The translations under genes were made by a program, and so were the position numbers. A stretch of 64,000 nucleotides of DNA from Leptobrachium leishanense (lineage: Eukaryota > Chordata > Amphibia > Anura > Megophryidae), in NCBI GenBank assembly GCA_009667805.1, contig CM019065.1, positions 18,302,952 to 18,366,951 on the forward strand, read 5' to 3'. Shown one piece after another: positions 44,011 to 58,479 of this stretch; positions within the stretch are counted from its first letter, which is position 1, and every line of letters starts with the position of its first letter. The notes under the pieces are model-generated. The model was not told the origin of the DNA. It did not search any database and saw nothing but the letters and a program-made list of their open reading frames with translations.

Positions 44011-44814
44011 TGTGATTTATAAATCGGGCTCAATAAAGCCTTGCATGCCTTTTTTTTATGTATACACTAAATTATATATTCCTGCTTGCCCACAGGTTTT
44101 TACTATTTCTTTTCTAGTCGTGTTGGGCGGCCGGCGACGTCTGGGTGGATTTCTCCAGGTGGGATACTATAAGGAATATCCTCCGTTTACAGCGATAATT
44201 CATTTTTATTTTTTTTCTATTCCCTCCTGGCACAATAAGCCAGATCTGTGCTTTTAGGGTCGGCTGCTCGTGACCTCCCGCCGAGTGCGGCACGGCGGCG
44301 CGGTAACTGAGGTCTAATGAGGCTTTTCCCAAGCGACGGGTGGAAATGGAACGGCGCTGCGTCTGCTCTTCATGCAGACGTGTAATGATCAGCGAGCTCG
44401 CCTGTGCTCCCGTCTAACCTCCTGATCTTACACATTGCGTTCATTCAGCGCCAGCAGCCGGGGATCATTACATAAAATATATGGTTATTAGGTACGCGCA
44501 CACGTGGAGCCGCCGGTACACGAGGGTTGTCTGTAGCTGTCGCATTGTGGAATATTGATATGGTGGGCCTTAGGGGAGCCGTTCTCTGACAGTGGTGACG
44601 CTGCTCAAGTCCCCATAGGGAGGAATAGGCAGTTTCAGGCTGCATGATGGGGATTAACCCTTTCAATACCAAAGATGAGTTAACTTGATTTTGCATTCCA
44701 ATACATTTAAACGTGCTCATGCAAATGGGGCGTGATATGCTAATATCTTTTTAAGGCAGGATTAGTGCACCCCCTTTAGAGAAACAAAATCCACTGTGAG
44801 AATTCAATGATGTA
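44011..44814. other. No gene seen
   Basis: Mixed sequence; GC-richer at 44250-44420 without a recognisable exon or repeat terminus. Confidence 0.45.
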
Positions 44815-45870
44815 AAAACAAGCTGCAAAGAGCAGCGCCAAACCTTACTGTAACAAAATGCACAACAAACTTTACTGCTTCATTCCAGCAGCCATGGATT
44901 TGGAAGTATACAGGGAGAGCTGTGGGGGTCACTCCCTGCTGTACAGGGATAAGATTCAGGAGGTTATAATGAGTGTAAATCCCTGTACAGTACAGATACA
45001 AGGTGTTACTGTAATTGCCATACACAGGCATTATGCGGCACATACAGGTATAAGGTGTCGCTGTAATTGCCATATACAGGCATTATGCAGCACATACAGA
45101 TACAAGGTGTTACTGTAATTGCCATACTCAGGCATTATGCGGCACATACAGGTACAAGGTGTCGCTGTAATTGCCATACACAGGCATTATGCGGCACATA
45201 CAGGTACAAGGTGTCGCTGTAATTGCCATACACAGGCATTATGCAGCACATACAGATACAAGGTGTTGCTGTAATTGTCATACACAGGCATTATGCAGCA
45301 CATACAGATACAAGGTGTTGCTGTAATTGCCATACACAGGCATTATGCAGCACATACAGATACAAGGTGTTGCTGTAATTGCCATACACAGGCATTATGC
45401 AGCACATACAGATACAAGGTGTTGCTGTAATTGCCATACACAGGCATTATGCAGCACATACAGATACAAGGTGTTGCTGTAATTGCCATACACAGGCATT
45501 ATGCGGCACATACAGGTACAAGGTGTCGCTGTAATTGCCATACACAGGCATTATGCAGCACATACAGATACAAGGTGTTGCTGTAATTGCCATACACAGG
45601 CATTATGTAGCACATACAGATACAAGGTGTTGCTGTAATTGCCATACTCAGGCATTATGCAGCACATACAGATACAAGGTGTTGCTGTAATTGCCATACA
45701 CAGGCATTATGCGGCACATACAGGTACAAGGTGTCGCTGTAATTGCCATACACAGGCATTATGCAGCACATACAGATACAAGGTGTTGCTGTAATTGCCA
45801 TACACAGGCATTATGCGGCACATACAGATACAAGGTGTTGCTGTAATTGCCATACACAGGCATTATGCAG
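44815..45870 (-). repeat. 52-bp satellite array B with shared flank
   Basis: 44991-45870 contains about 17 copies of the reverse complement of the array-A unit (TGTAATTGCCATACACAGGC-ATTATGCAGCACATACAGAT-ACAAGGTGTTGC). The left flank 44820-44990 is the reverse complement of 22879-23050. The two loci are thus inverted copies of one repeat complex. Confidence 0.95.
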
Positions 45871-46040
45871 CCAATCCATGTGTGAAAATGATGTCTCGTG
45901 CTCTCTGAACCACTCTTGCACAATTTGAGCCCGATGAATCCTGGCATTGCCATCTTGGAATATGCCCGCTGTGCCATCAGGGGAGAAAAAAACCATTGAT
46001 GGAGAAACCTGCTCATTCAGTATATTCAGGGAGTCACATG
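45871..46040 (-). pseudogene. Tc1-like transposase fragment, second family
   Basis: The minus strand encodes [20 protein letters not shown], then [21 protein letters not shown] and MDW. This resembles the second catalytic region of Tc1-like transposases (QDGNARxHRA...[13 protein letters not shown]), and the fragment breaks off at the satellite just before the PDLNPIE box. It is different from the family at 46171. Only this part remains and it is inactive. Confidence 0.75.
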
Positions 46041-46170
46041 ACCTCATTTTATGCTGAAACATATTAATCACTGCAGTAATTATCCAATGGAAGCCGAGCA
46101 CCTATTGGCTGAGTTATATCCAGGTGTGGGGACATTTTTTGCCCAGCCAGTGTAAATATATATATATATA

Positions 46171-47788
<1,618 letters not shown>

Positions 47789-49679
47789 TATACTGCACAA
47801 TGTTTCAAGCCCCTCGATGTCCTCTCCTGCTGCTGTTTTCTCCCACATTGGCTGTCGGGTTTCTCGTTGGCAGTAAATATGTCACAAGTTAGTTACGCGT
47901 ATGTTGAAAACCCTCTCCTATGCTACATGCAGTGTTCTTTCCACAGGTCTCAGAGGATGTCATCTTCTCCTTTTGTACAGTAACGTTAAGGAATAGGTCG
48001 TCGGAGGTCGGTTTGCATCAGCTCGGTGCATACTTTGTAATTCCCTATCATATCGCCTTATCACCTCTGACCCATCCTGCTTTTCTTGTGTTCACTGGAT
48101 GGTTACCTTGTTCGGCTGTATGGAAATGGTTGGGTATATGTGAATTTTTTAGAGCATATACCCCAACCATAAGACCTACAATTTATTGATTTATGGTGAT
48201 AAAACCCAATAAATGCTTTTCTTCCTCAGTTGTCTCTGCTACTGATATTGCATTGACAGCCTGCTCCCCGTTAGACATCCGACACACGAGCGATTTCTGC
48301 ACCCCTGGGTCGTCTCTCCCTTGTTTCTGCTTCTAGAGCTGGGAAGACAGATAATTACAGACAATGTAATTATCTATGTATAGGCATTTGGGTCATTAGC
48401 CAAGAACATACACGTCTCCATGTTTGGGGAGTGGGAGTAAACCTTAATAGATCCCGGCGGCATCCTACGACAAAGCTGTGTCAAAAAGTGACGCGGTAAA
48501 AAAGTTGTATCTTTGAAACTGGTGCTTCATGGTCAGACACGGATGAATTTATGACGGTCCGTTATCATCCACGATTTGGACACCTCGGATGAAATAGAAC
48601 ATCATTCCCAAATAAAATTAAGGTCAGATGTTGGGGTTACAGATTAGAAATGAGGGTTAAGTTACAGTTTGTGCTTGTTTTAGAGTCAGGGTTAGTTTTA
48701 GCCCTAACATTCCGCTCCATTGTTTGCTTCATCTTTAGGTAATGGATTCTGCCCCTTCTTTTGAGGCGGGTATAGTGAGCTGTATACATTTACTGGCAGC
48801 GACGCTACATCCGTAGGACTCTATGTAGTCTTGCGCGGTGAGTGGCATCGTGCATGGTTGGCAGAAGGACACCGTGAAACTATTTGTTCCCCTGGTTTTC
48901 GCCAAGAGGAGGCAGCGGATCATTCCGTCCTCTGCACAGTGGGCAAGTATAGAAACTGTATGTCTTTTGTTTTTGCATGTTAAGCAGAATCACTTAACGA
49001 CGGTTTCTGACAGTCGCTAATTTTGTTTCGGTCATTAACAGCTGCAGACGAGAATATTGTGTGACCTTGGAATCGCTCGTTATTCTCCTGCTGCAGGGAA
49101 AATTGCACGTCCTCTGCAGCGTATGCAAAGCATAGGAAACGTTAATTTACAGTAACCTGGCTCGCCTGTCATAGGACAGGAGTCTTGTGATCATCAAATG
49201 GGTCTGATATACTTAACTGCCAACTCGTTAATCGTTGGCCACTGCGTTGCATTCGGGCCCCCGGTCTGGTAAACAAAGCTTTTTTTAATCATTGAATCGT
49301 ATACATTTTTTCACCTACAAGGCGGTAATCCTATTTACCCAGCAGCCTTCAGCATACTGCAGACTCCCCTTCCTGCGTCTTATCTTCCTAGTTCACAGTA
49401 GGGGCTGGGAGGTGTGGCTGTTTTGCAAAGGTTAAGAGGATTAATATCAGGCTACAGAGTGAAAAGACCAGAAGACAGAAAACCTGAAATACAAAAGATT
49501 TCACCATTTCTCTATTTTTCTGCTAAAAAGGTATACATTTCCTTATTAGGCAATCTTAATCATATAGGAACTCTTTTGATCATATTTTATAGCAGAACTG
49601 ACACAAATTATATGTGTAATATATCTATGTGAGCCAGGCGATCACCAGGCACGGGGTGGAGATGCAGGAGCCAGTGGTT
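47789..49679. other. No gene seen
   Basis: This 1.9-kb stretch has no recognised repeat family and no convincing exon. It is among the longest seemingly single-copy segments of the probable intron. Confidence 0.45.
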
Positions 49680-49701
49680 GGTGTATATATCGGTGTGTGT
49701 G

Positions 49702-49733
<32 letters not shown>
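49680..49733. repeat. (GT)n/(TA)n microsatellite
   Basis: GTGTGTGTGTATGTATATAT and further TA repeats directly precede the next element, as expected for a Tc1-type element that integrates at TA. Confidence 0.9.
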
Positions 49734-49736
<3 letters not shown>

Positions 49737-50220
49737 GTGAAACTCGAAAACTTAAAAGGTGAAACTAAAATATGAGACTCCTTTTTTTTATTTGAGAAAG
49801 GATTTTACCAGGAAGGATACATTAAAATTTCTCTAGTTTTCAAGCGTGTCCTGGGTGGCGAGTATGTACCATTTAGGTGTCTTGCCCAAGGACACTTACT
49901 GGAGAGGTGCTCGTCGGGATCGAACCCATGTCTCCACAGGCTTTCTCCACGCAGAGCAGTGATGTTACCTCTACTTCACCCAGCGGCATGGAGGGGGTCA
50001 ATGATGGTTTTCTGCACAACTGTCAGGTCCGCAGTCTTTCCCATGATTGTGATTCCTACTGAACCAGACTGAGAGACCATTTCAAGGCTCAGGAACCCTT
50101 TGCAGGTGTTATGGCTTAATTAGCTGATTAGAGTGGGACACTTTGAGTCTAGAATATATTGCACCTTTTCACAATATTCTAATTTTCGGAGATTTTTGAT
50201 TTGGGGTTTTCATTTACACT
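49734..50220 (-). mobile_element. Internally deleted Tc1-like element, third family
   Basis: The left end ACAGGTGAAACTCGAAAA and the phrase CTTAAAAGGTGAAACTAA match a widespread vertebrate Tc1-like family. The right part has CTGAACCAGACTGAGAGACC-like text near 50062, TTAATTAGCTGATTAGAGTG and TTTTCACAATATTCTAATTT. The minus strand near 50045-49986 encodes the transposase N-terminus MGKTADLTVVQKTIIDPLH. Most of the transposase is missing and a SINE fragment occupies 49785-49980. Family recognition is from memory; the far-right inverted end is lost. Confidence 0.75.
49785..49980 (-). mobile_element. SINE fragment inserted in the Tc1-like remnant
   Basis: TTTGAGAAAGGATTTTACCA, GTGTCCTGGGTGGCGAGTAT, GTGTCTTGCCCAAGGACACT and GGGATCGAACCCATGTCTCC form the same module as at 26905-27075, ending at CTCTACTTCACCC. 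Confidence 0.75.
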
Positions 50221-50224
50221 GTAA

Positions 50225-50755
50225 ATAATAATAATAAAGTTTATTATTGCAGAAGTCATTTACACATCACAGCAATTCAAAGAACTGCACGACAGATTTT
50301 ATGTGCTACATTCCCCATATGCAGCATGGAACTCTGGGTAAGACATGCAAATGACGTCTCATTTTTTTGCATCCTGGGTCTGTTTTCACACAGAACCCTC
50401 CAATCAATGCCACGCCATACTAGATGTCTTTTTTTTTTTTTTGCAGAGATTAGGTCTATGCAACAGGTCACAGCCACTCCTGTACAGCTGTTTCGGATTT
50501 ATTGTTCCCTCATCAGCAGGAGATAGGCCGTGACCAGTTGCAGTTTGATGCTTCCATCTAGTGTGGCGTGGCATTGATTGGAGGGTTCTGTGTGAAAACA
50601 GACCCAGGATGCAAAGAAATGAGAAATTGCAGATGTAATTTGCATATCTTTCCCAGAGTTCTGTGCTGCATATGGGGAATGTAACACATTAGCTTTGTGA
50701 TGCAGATCTTTGAATTGCTGTGATGAGTAAATGATTTCTGCAATAATAAACCTTA
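50225..50755 (-). mobile_element. Penelope-like foldback fragment
   Basis: The left arm 50229-50430 (TTATTATTGCAGAAGTCATT, CATATGCAGCATGGAACTCT, CATACTAGATG) is the complement of the right arm 50560-50752, giving a ~190-bp-arm foldback around a centre that holds the hammerhead motif. The arms match the fragments at 32645 and 33045. No reverse transcriptase is present. Confidence 0.7.
50477..50522 (-). ncRNA. Hammerhead ribozyme-like motif, complete core
   Basis: On the minus strand: stem I strand CTCCTG (50522-50517), core CTGATGA (50516-50510), a short stem II GGG...TCC, core GAAA (50494-50491), a one-pair stem III C-AGCT-G, cleavage triplet GTA, and stem I strand CAGGAG (50482-50477). All invariant positions of the hammerhead core are present. 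A very short stem III is a known feature of Penelope-associated hammerheads. Cleavage has not been shown. Confidence 0.6.
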
Positions 50756-51175
50756 TATATATTCCAGTGTACCCAAAATATATTATTACTACTAGGAATG
50801 TCCCAATTGCAGTTTTCAGGCGCCTGATCCAATCTAAGTCGTACAGTATTCCGGATCAGCTGATACCAAGTCCCGACCCAATACTGCTGCTCGCCCCACA
50901 GGCATATCTACGGCCCCCTAGTGAATGAGAATCCTGAAACATGTGCATTGAACCGAAGAGTCTTCCCAGGCGCCTCCTGACCGGTGAGCAGGCAGGGAAT
51001 ATGCCACAGGTCAATGCGTAGGCTCCGGGTTTCCAGCTGGGCGTCTCGATGCACCGCATCGATTGCTTTCAGTGGTTGGATTGGCTCCAAAAAATGCTGA
51101 GTTCCAGTCCCAATCCTGATCTCAGGGATTGCACTGAGAAACCCCTAATTACTACGTGTATTTCATGTCACATAC
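50756..51175. other. No gene seen
   Basis: Mixed sequence without recognisable repeat termini or coding domain. Confidence 0.45.
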
Positions 51176-51280
51176 AGGGCTGGATTTATAACTAGGCAGA
51201 GTAGGCATGTGCCTACAGGCACCTACCACAAGGGGGCGCCTTGCTCTGTATAAAAAAAAGAACTTTTGTTTTTCACTATC
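51176..51280. mobile_element. Terminus-like fragment CAGGGCTGGATTTATA
   Basis: CAGGGCTGGATTTATAACTA followed by GGCATGTGCCTACAGGCACC resembles the end of a vertebrate DNA transposon with a GGCATGTGCCT palindrome. The rest was displaced by the hAT insertion or deleted; the matching end may follow at 52472, but I cannot confirm it. Confidence 0.4.
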
Positions 51281-51344
51281 ATTTAGATCAGGGGTGGGGA
51301 ACGTCCGGCCCGCGGGCCGTATACGGGCCGCGGTGTCAATTGTT

Positions 51345-51640
51345 CCGGCCCTCAGGGCGCTACAGCAAGGGGGTGCAAATTCCCTATCCCGCGGCCCTTT
51401 TACCAGACCACGGCTAGTAGCAGAATGAGGGGGCGGGGATTATCCCTGCTTCCCTCACTAGCTGCTGCGCCCCTCATCTTCCGGGCGCAGCGTGAAGGAG
51501 GATCCGGCGAGCTTCAGCAAGTGAGGGGAGCGGGGATAATCCCCACCCCCTCATTCTGCTACTCGCCGCGGTCTGGTAAAAGGGCCGTGGGAGAGGGAAT
51601 TTGCACCCACTTGCTGTGGCGCTCTGAGGGCCCCCTCATT
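51345..51640. repeat. Internal inverted repeat of the hAT element
   Basis: The left arm (CCCTCAGGGCGCTACAGCAA, CGCGGCCCTTTTACCAGACC, GCAGAATGAGGGGGCGGGGA) pairs with the right arm (GGGGATAATCCCCACCCCCT, GCGGTCTGGTAAAAGGGCCG, TTGCTGTGGCGCTCTGAGGG). The arms are about 100 bp. A third, direct copy of the CCCCTCATTCTGCTACTCGC block follows at 51631. Confidence 0.85.
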
Positions 51641-51689
51641 CTGCTACTCGCCGCAGTGAGGTAAAAGGGCCTTGGGGTGGGTGGGGGCT

Positions 51690-52240
51690 GTAATTAATTT
51701 TAAAGGGGGAGGGTGAAATTAATTAGATGGAAAGGGGAATGAAATTAAAGGGGGAGAGTGACATTAATTAAATGGGGAGGGGGAGAGTGACATTAATTAA
51801 ATGGGGAGGGGGAGAGATTAATTATATGGAAAGGGGGAGGGTAAAATCTATTGGAGGGGGAGAGCGACATTAATTAAATTTTTATTTTATTTATTTATAA
51901 AAGGATTTTACCAGGAAGGATACATTGAGATTTCTCTCGTTTTCAAGTATGTCCTGGGGGTGAGATTAGATGGGGGTGAAATGAATTAGATGGGGGGGTG
52001 AAATGAATTAAAGGGGAGAGTGAAATGAATTAAAGGGGGAGGGTAAAATGAATTAAATGAGGACGGGGAGGGTGAAATTAATTAAATGGAGAGGTGAAAT
52101 AAATTTTTATGAGGGGGTGAAATTAATTAAATGGGGAAGGGGAGGGTGAAATTAATTAAATGGGGAGGGGTGAAATGAATTAAATGGGGAGGGGTGAAAT
52201 GAATTTTTATGAGGGGGGGGTGAAATTAATTGAATGGGGA
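51690..52240 (+). repeat. Purine-rich ~20-30-bp tandem repeat
   Basis: Variants of GGTGAAATTAATTAAATGGGGAGG and GGTGAAATGAATTAAAGGGG repeat about 20 times, interrupted by a SINE tail at 51890-51957. Confidence 0.88.
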
Positions 52241-52471
52241 GGGGCACAAACCTGGAAAATTGCAAGTAACAACATCATCTGTACCAGTTAACATCACACG
52301 CCTCACCAAAGAGAAGCAGTTGCAGCCATCACATTAGGGGTGAGTTAATTAATTTCTTCCTAAATATAGCGGCTAAATTTTAAGTTGGTAATTTTGTATG
52401 GCCCTCGAATGACCTTATACATTTCCAAATGGCCCTTGGCAGAAAAAAGGTTCCCCACCCCTGATTTAGAC

Positions 52472-53165
52472 CAATGTATCTCTGGAGTCCTACGAGCTAT
52501 AGGGACATATGAGGTATCAGAGTTTGGCCTTTCCAGTGATACCAAATATAACCACATTAGATTTATGCAAAAATAAAGCAAATAAAGTTATATTTTTTCT
52601 CTCTAACGCAACACTATTATTCAGTTTGCAATTATAAAGTGCACTGGGATGTTGCTCTAACTCGCCTTCTCATTTCCCAGACTGCCAGCATGTGTGGAGC
52701 TGATGAGGCAACGCATTGTTTCATCAACAACCTAGACCGTGGCACTACAGTGAGGAGAGACGGGGGACTTTGGAACCCGCATCTCTGAAGTGTACAGCGC
52801 ACAAGGTTAAGTGAGGTGTCATTGGAAAGGTCAGAGTCTGGTCTTTACAATGATACCAAACATGTCCATGTAATGTGTAAAAAAATAAAAACATAAATGC
52901 AAAATTATTTTTTTCCCCTGTTCTACGGCCGAGGCAATATATGCTTTAACATATAAAACAAACAATGCCGCTGCACTAACTCAACTAAAGCAACAGATTC
53001 TGCTCCTTCTTTTGTATAATTTTACACGCTGTAAATGATTGAAATCTGAATGGAAAGTCACATTTTTTAAACATTTTTTTGTTATAGCATTCTGACAGGA
53101 CATGGCGTACACATATAATAATGATATATTATAAAACTGCTGAAACTGCCGTAAGAAAGGATATA
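52472..53165. mobile_element. Diverged relative of the TTAA element at 12003-13153
   Basis: Shared text includes TTTCCARYGATACCAAAYAT at 52527-52550 and 52830-52865 (compare 12561-12583), TTACACGCTGTAAATKATTG at 53022 (compare 12901) and ACATATAATAATGAYATATTAT at 53110 (compare 12978). The hairpin array is absent. Boundaries are unclear. Confidence 0.5.
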
Positions 53166-53189
53166 TATTTTGTCGGGGGTCCTGCAATA

Positions 53190-53600
53190 AAACATAAACC
53201 GATGTAGGCAGGGGCGCGATTATGGAGAACTTTGTACTTGAGCACCAATATTTTGAATTGGATTCTAAAGAAAAGGGAGCCAGTGTAGAGATTGGCAGAG
53301 GGGTGAGGTGCGGGAGATGAGGTGGATGAGTCTGACACAGGCGTTCATTAGAGACTGCAGAGGGAAAATCTTGGATCTCTTAAGGCCAGAGAGAAGGAGG
53401 TTACAGTAGTCAAGGTGGGAGATAATAAGCGTTTGGATGAGCATTTCAGCTCCTGATTAAGGCAGGGACAGACGCGCGCAATGTTTTTTAGGTGGAAGTA
53501 GCAAGATTTGGTTAGAGACTGGATGTGAGGAGTAAAAAGGACCCCGAGGCAACGGACCTGTCTAGCTACCCAGGGAGTTAAAATATGGCAAATAAAGTAT
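53190..53600 (-). pseudogene. L2-type LINE reverse-transcriptase fragment, minus strand
   Basis: The minus strand, in shifting frames, encodes LGVLFTPHIQSLTKSCYFHL (near 53545), LIISHLDYCNLLL-like text (near 53415) and FKILVLKYKVLHNRAPAYIG (near 53250). These match the thumb and C-terminal region of L2-clade reverse transcriptases (SHIxSLTKSCxFHLRNI, DYCN, FKxLxLxYKxLHxxAPxYL). Frameshifts and truncation at both ends make it dead. Confidence 0.8.
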
Positions 53601-53602
53601 AT

Positions 53603-54444
53603 GGGCCCTATTACATTCTTTGCGCAAACGTTTGCGCGGGCGCAAAAACGCATTAACGCGAGGGGCAAGACCATTTGCGCAGAACGTCGTATTACAATGT
53701 CCGCGCAAAAAATGTGCGTTAACGTCTACCGCGGGTGAACCTGCGCGAACCCTGCGCGAGCGTACCGTACTGCGCGCATCCTATACTTAACATTGTGAGC
53801 GCAAATGCGTTGGTACGCGGATGGTATTACAATCTATGCGCAGTTTGTAACGCACAGCCTTTGCGCGCATAATTTTAGCAACTCCTAAAAGCTGGTGTTA
53901 ACGGCAAATTTGACGGACCTGGCCGAACCCAAATACACCATCCCAAAAAAAAAGGATACAGCAAAGTATAGTTGCACATTTTACACATACCCAAACCGAG
54001 CAGCTCCCCAGTAAGTGTCCTTGGGCAAGACACCTAACGGTACATACTCGCCACCCAGGACATACTTGAAAACGAGAGAAATCTCAATGTATCCTTCCTG
54101 GTAAAACAGTTTCTCAAAAAAAGAAATAAAAAAATTTGGGAAGTTGTGCGTGTTGTTTTATTGATGCGGCATATATGCGCAGATTGACTTTGACAGGCGC
54201 AAAAACTTAACGTGAGACAATTAAAGGGTTCTTAATTCTGATTGGCTGAATCGCGAGAAAAAAACAGTTTGCACACTGATTTCTGCACGAAGCGTTACTG
54301 GGCGTGCGTTTTTGCGCGTCCTTTTTACGCGCGTTATTTTTTGACGGATGATAGGATTGTAATACCAGCATTGATTTACGTACGTTAACATTTGACGCTT
54401 CGCGCAAAAATTCACTCGTTTACCTGAAGAATGTAATAGAGCCC
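53603..54444. mobile_element. DNA transposon with GGGCCCTATTACA ends, copy 2
   Basis: GGGCCCTATTACATTCTTTG (53603) and GAATGTAATAGAGCCC (54444) are inverted. AT flanks both ends directly (a 2-bp duplication or part of a longer one). The interior matches the element at 39960-40663 in reverse (ATGCGCAGTTTGTAACGCAC near 53836). A SINE fragment at 53998-54110 is inserted in it. Confidence 0.8.
53998..54110 (+). mobile_element. SINE fragment inserted in the GGGCCC element
   Basis: GAGCAGCTCCCCAGTAAGTG, CCTTGGGCAAGACACCTAAC, then CCAGGACATACTTGAAAACG and TATCCTTCCTGGTAAAACAG form the plus-oriented form of the SINE module seen in reverse at 26905 and 49785. Confidence 0.75.
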
Positions 54445-55034
54445 ATAAAGCGAGCTGGAGAATAACGAGCGATGCCCAGCCACTCTACACTTGTAAATCC
54501 TGAAAAATAAATTGCCGTTTCCCAAGGGCTGTTGTTAAGTGATTTTGCAGCTGCTGTTTCTCTTGGGCAGAATGTAGTGATTGATGTGAGACATGAGGAG
54601 GTAAACGCTCCCCTAGGAGGGTGACATGATGCCACTGTCTTCATTCTCTGATACCAGTCATCTTGCATTTTTTTCCTGCGTAGGAGAAGATACCATTTCC
54701 CACAGGGTTTGAAAGGAAAGTAAATGTGGCAGGGGATGTGTGTTTAGCGTCGTTCGCATCATTACTTGATGCGTCTTCATTCTCCCAGCGCGGCTTGAGA
54801 GTCAGGCTGAACAGACAGGGGAAAGAATGGTGACTGGTCGCAGAAGCTAGGGGGAAGGTGAAGCATGAGAGTGCAGCATAAATAATGTGTTGGATGCGTC
54901 CTCCACACACGGGACTCAAAAGCAGAAGACGTACCCCACACCTTTCTTGCACTGAACGATTAAAGGGACTCTCTAAGTGAGAAACGGGGAGTAAAAGAAC
55001 CCAGTTCCACTTGCAATGGATCCTTTAATTGCAT
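54445..55034. other. No gene seen
   Basis: Unremarkable mixed sequence with short open frames lacking recognisable domains. Confidence 0.45.
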
Positions 55035-56867
55035 CTGGACTCTGGCTGGTAATGCTTCGTCCTATATGGGATTTATATCATTATTCCTGCTGGTAATGCC
55101 TCGTCCTATATGGGATTTATATCATTATTCCCGCTGGTAATACCTCGTCCTATATGGGATTTATATCATTATTCCCGCTGGTAATGCCTCGTCCTATATG
55201 GGATTTATAACATTATTCCCGCTGGTAATACCTCGTCCTATATGGGATTTATATCATTATTCCCGCTGGTAATGCCTCGTCCTATATGGGATTTATAACA
55301 TTATTCCCGCTGGTAATACCTCGTCCTATATGGGATTTATAACATTATTCCCGCTGGTAATGCCTCGTCCCATATGGGATTTATATCATTATTTTCGCTG
55401 GTAATGCCTCGTCCTATATGGGATTTATATCATTATTCCCGCTGGTAATGCCTCGTCCTATATGGGATTTATATAATTATTCCCGCTGGTCTCGTCCTAT
55501 ATAGGATTTATATCATTATTCCCGCTGGTATTGTCTCGTCCTATATGGGATTTATATCATTATTCCCGCTGGTAATGCCTCGTCCTATATGGGATTTATA
55601 TCATTATTCCTGCTGGTAATGCCTCGTCCTATATGTGATTTATATCATTATTCCCGCTGGTAATGCCTCGTCCTATATGGGATTTATATCATTATTCCCG
55701 CTGGTGATGCCTCGTCCTATATAGGATTTATATCATTATTCTCACTGCTAATACCTTGTCCTATATGGGATTTATATCATTATTCCCGCTGGCAATGCCT
55801 CGTCCTATATGTGATTTATATCATTATTCCTGCTGGTAACGCCTCGTCCTATATGTGATTTATATCATTATTCACGCTGGTAATGTCTCGTCTATATGGG
55901 ATTTATATCATTATTCACGCTGGTAATGCCTCGTCCTATATGGGATTTATATCATTATTCCCGCTGGTAATGCCTCGTCCTATATGGGATTTATATCATT
56001 ATTCACGCTGGTAATGCCTCGTCCTATATGGGATTTATATCATTATTCCCGCTGGTAATGCCTCGTCCTATATGGGATTTATATCATTATCCCCGCTGGT
56101 AATACCTCGTCCTATATGGGATTTATATCATTATTCCCGCTGGTAATGCCTCGTTCTATATGGGATTTATATCATTATTCCCGCTGGTAATGCCTCGTCC
56201 TATATGGGATTTATATCATTATTCCCGCTGGTAATGCCTCGTCCTATATGGGATTTATATCATTATTCTCGCTGGTAATGCCTCGTCCTATATGGGATTT
56301 ATATCATTATTCCCGCTGGTCTCGTCCTATATGGGATTTATATCATTATTCCCGCTGGTTGATGCCTCGTCTCTATATAGGATTTATATCATTATTCTCA
56401 CTGCTAATACCTTGTCCTATATGGGATTTATATCATTATTCCGCTGGCAATGCCTCGTCCCTCCTTATGTGATTTATATCATTATTCCCGCTGCTAAACG
56501 CCTCGTCTTTCTATATGGGATTATATATCATTATTCACGCTGGTAATGCCTCGTCCTATATGGGATTTATATCATATTTTCCCGCTGGTAACGCCTCGTC
56601 TTATATGGATTATTTGTTATATCATTATTTTCACGCTGGTAATTGTCTCGTCCTATATGGGATTTATATCATTATTCCCGCTGGCAATGCCTCATCCTAT
56701 ATGGGATTTATATCATTATTCCGCTGGTAATGCTCGTCCTATATGGGATTTATATCATTATTCCCGCTGGTAATGCCTCGTCCTATATGGGATTATATAA
56801 TTCTCACTGCTAATACTCGTCCTATATGGATTTATATCATTATTCCCGCTGGTAATGCCTCGTCCTA

Positions 56868-58479
<1,612 letters not shown>

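Larger units (their letters stand above)
51289..52463. mobile_element. hAT-superfamily non-autonomous transposon
   Basis: Ends CAGGGGTGGGGAAC (51289) and GTTCCCCACCCCTG (52463) are perfect 14-bp inverted repeats. The flanking octamers ATTTAGAT (51281-51288) and ATTTAGAC (52464-52471) form an 8-bp target duplication with one change, diagnostic for hAT. The interior holds a long inverted repeat (51345-51640), a purine-rich tandem repeat (51690-52240) and a SINE tail (51890-51957). There is no transposase. Confidence 0.9.
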
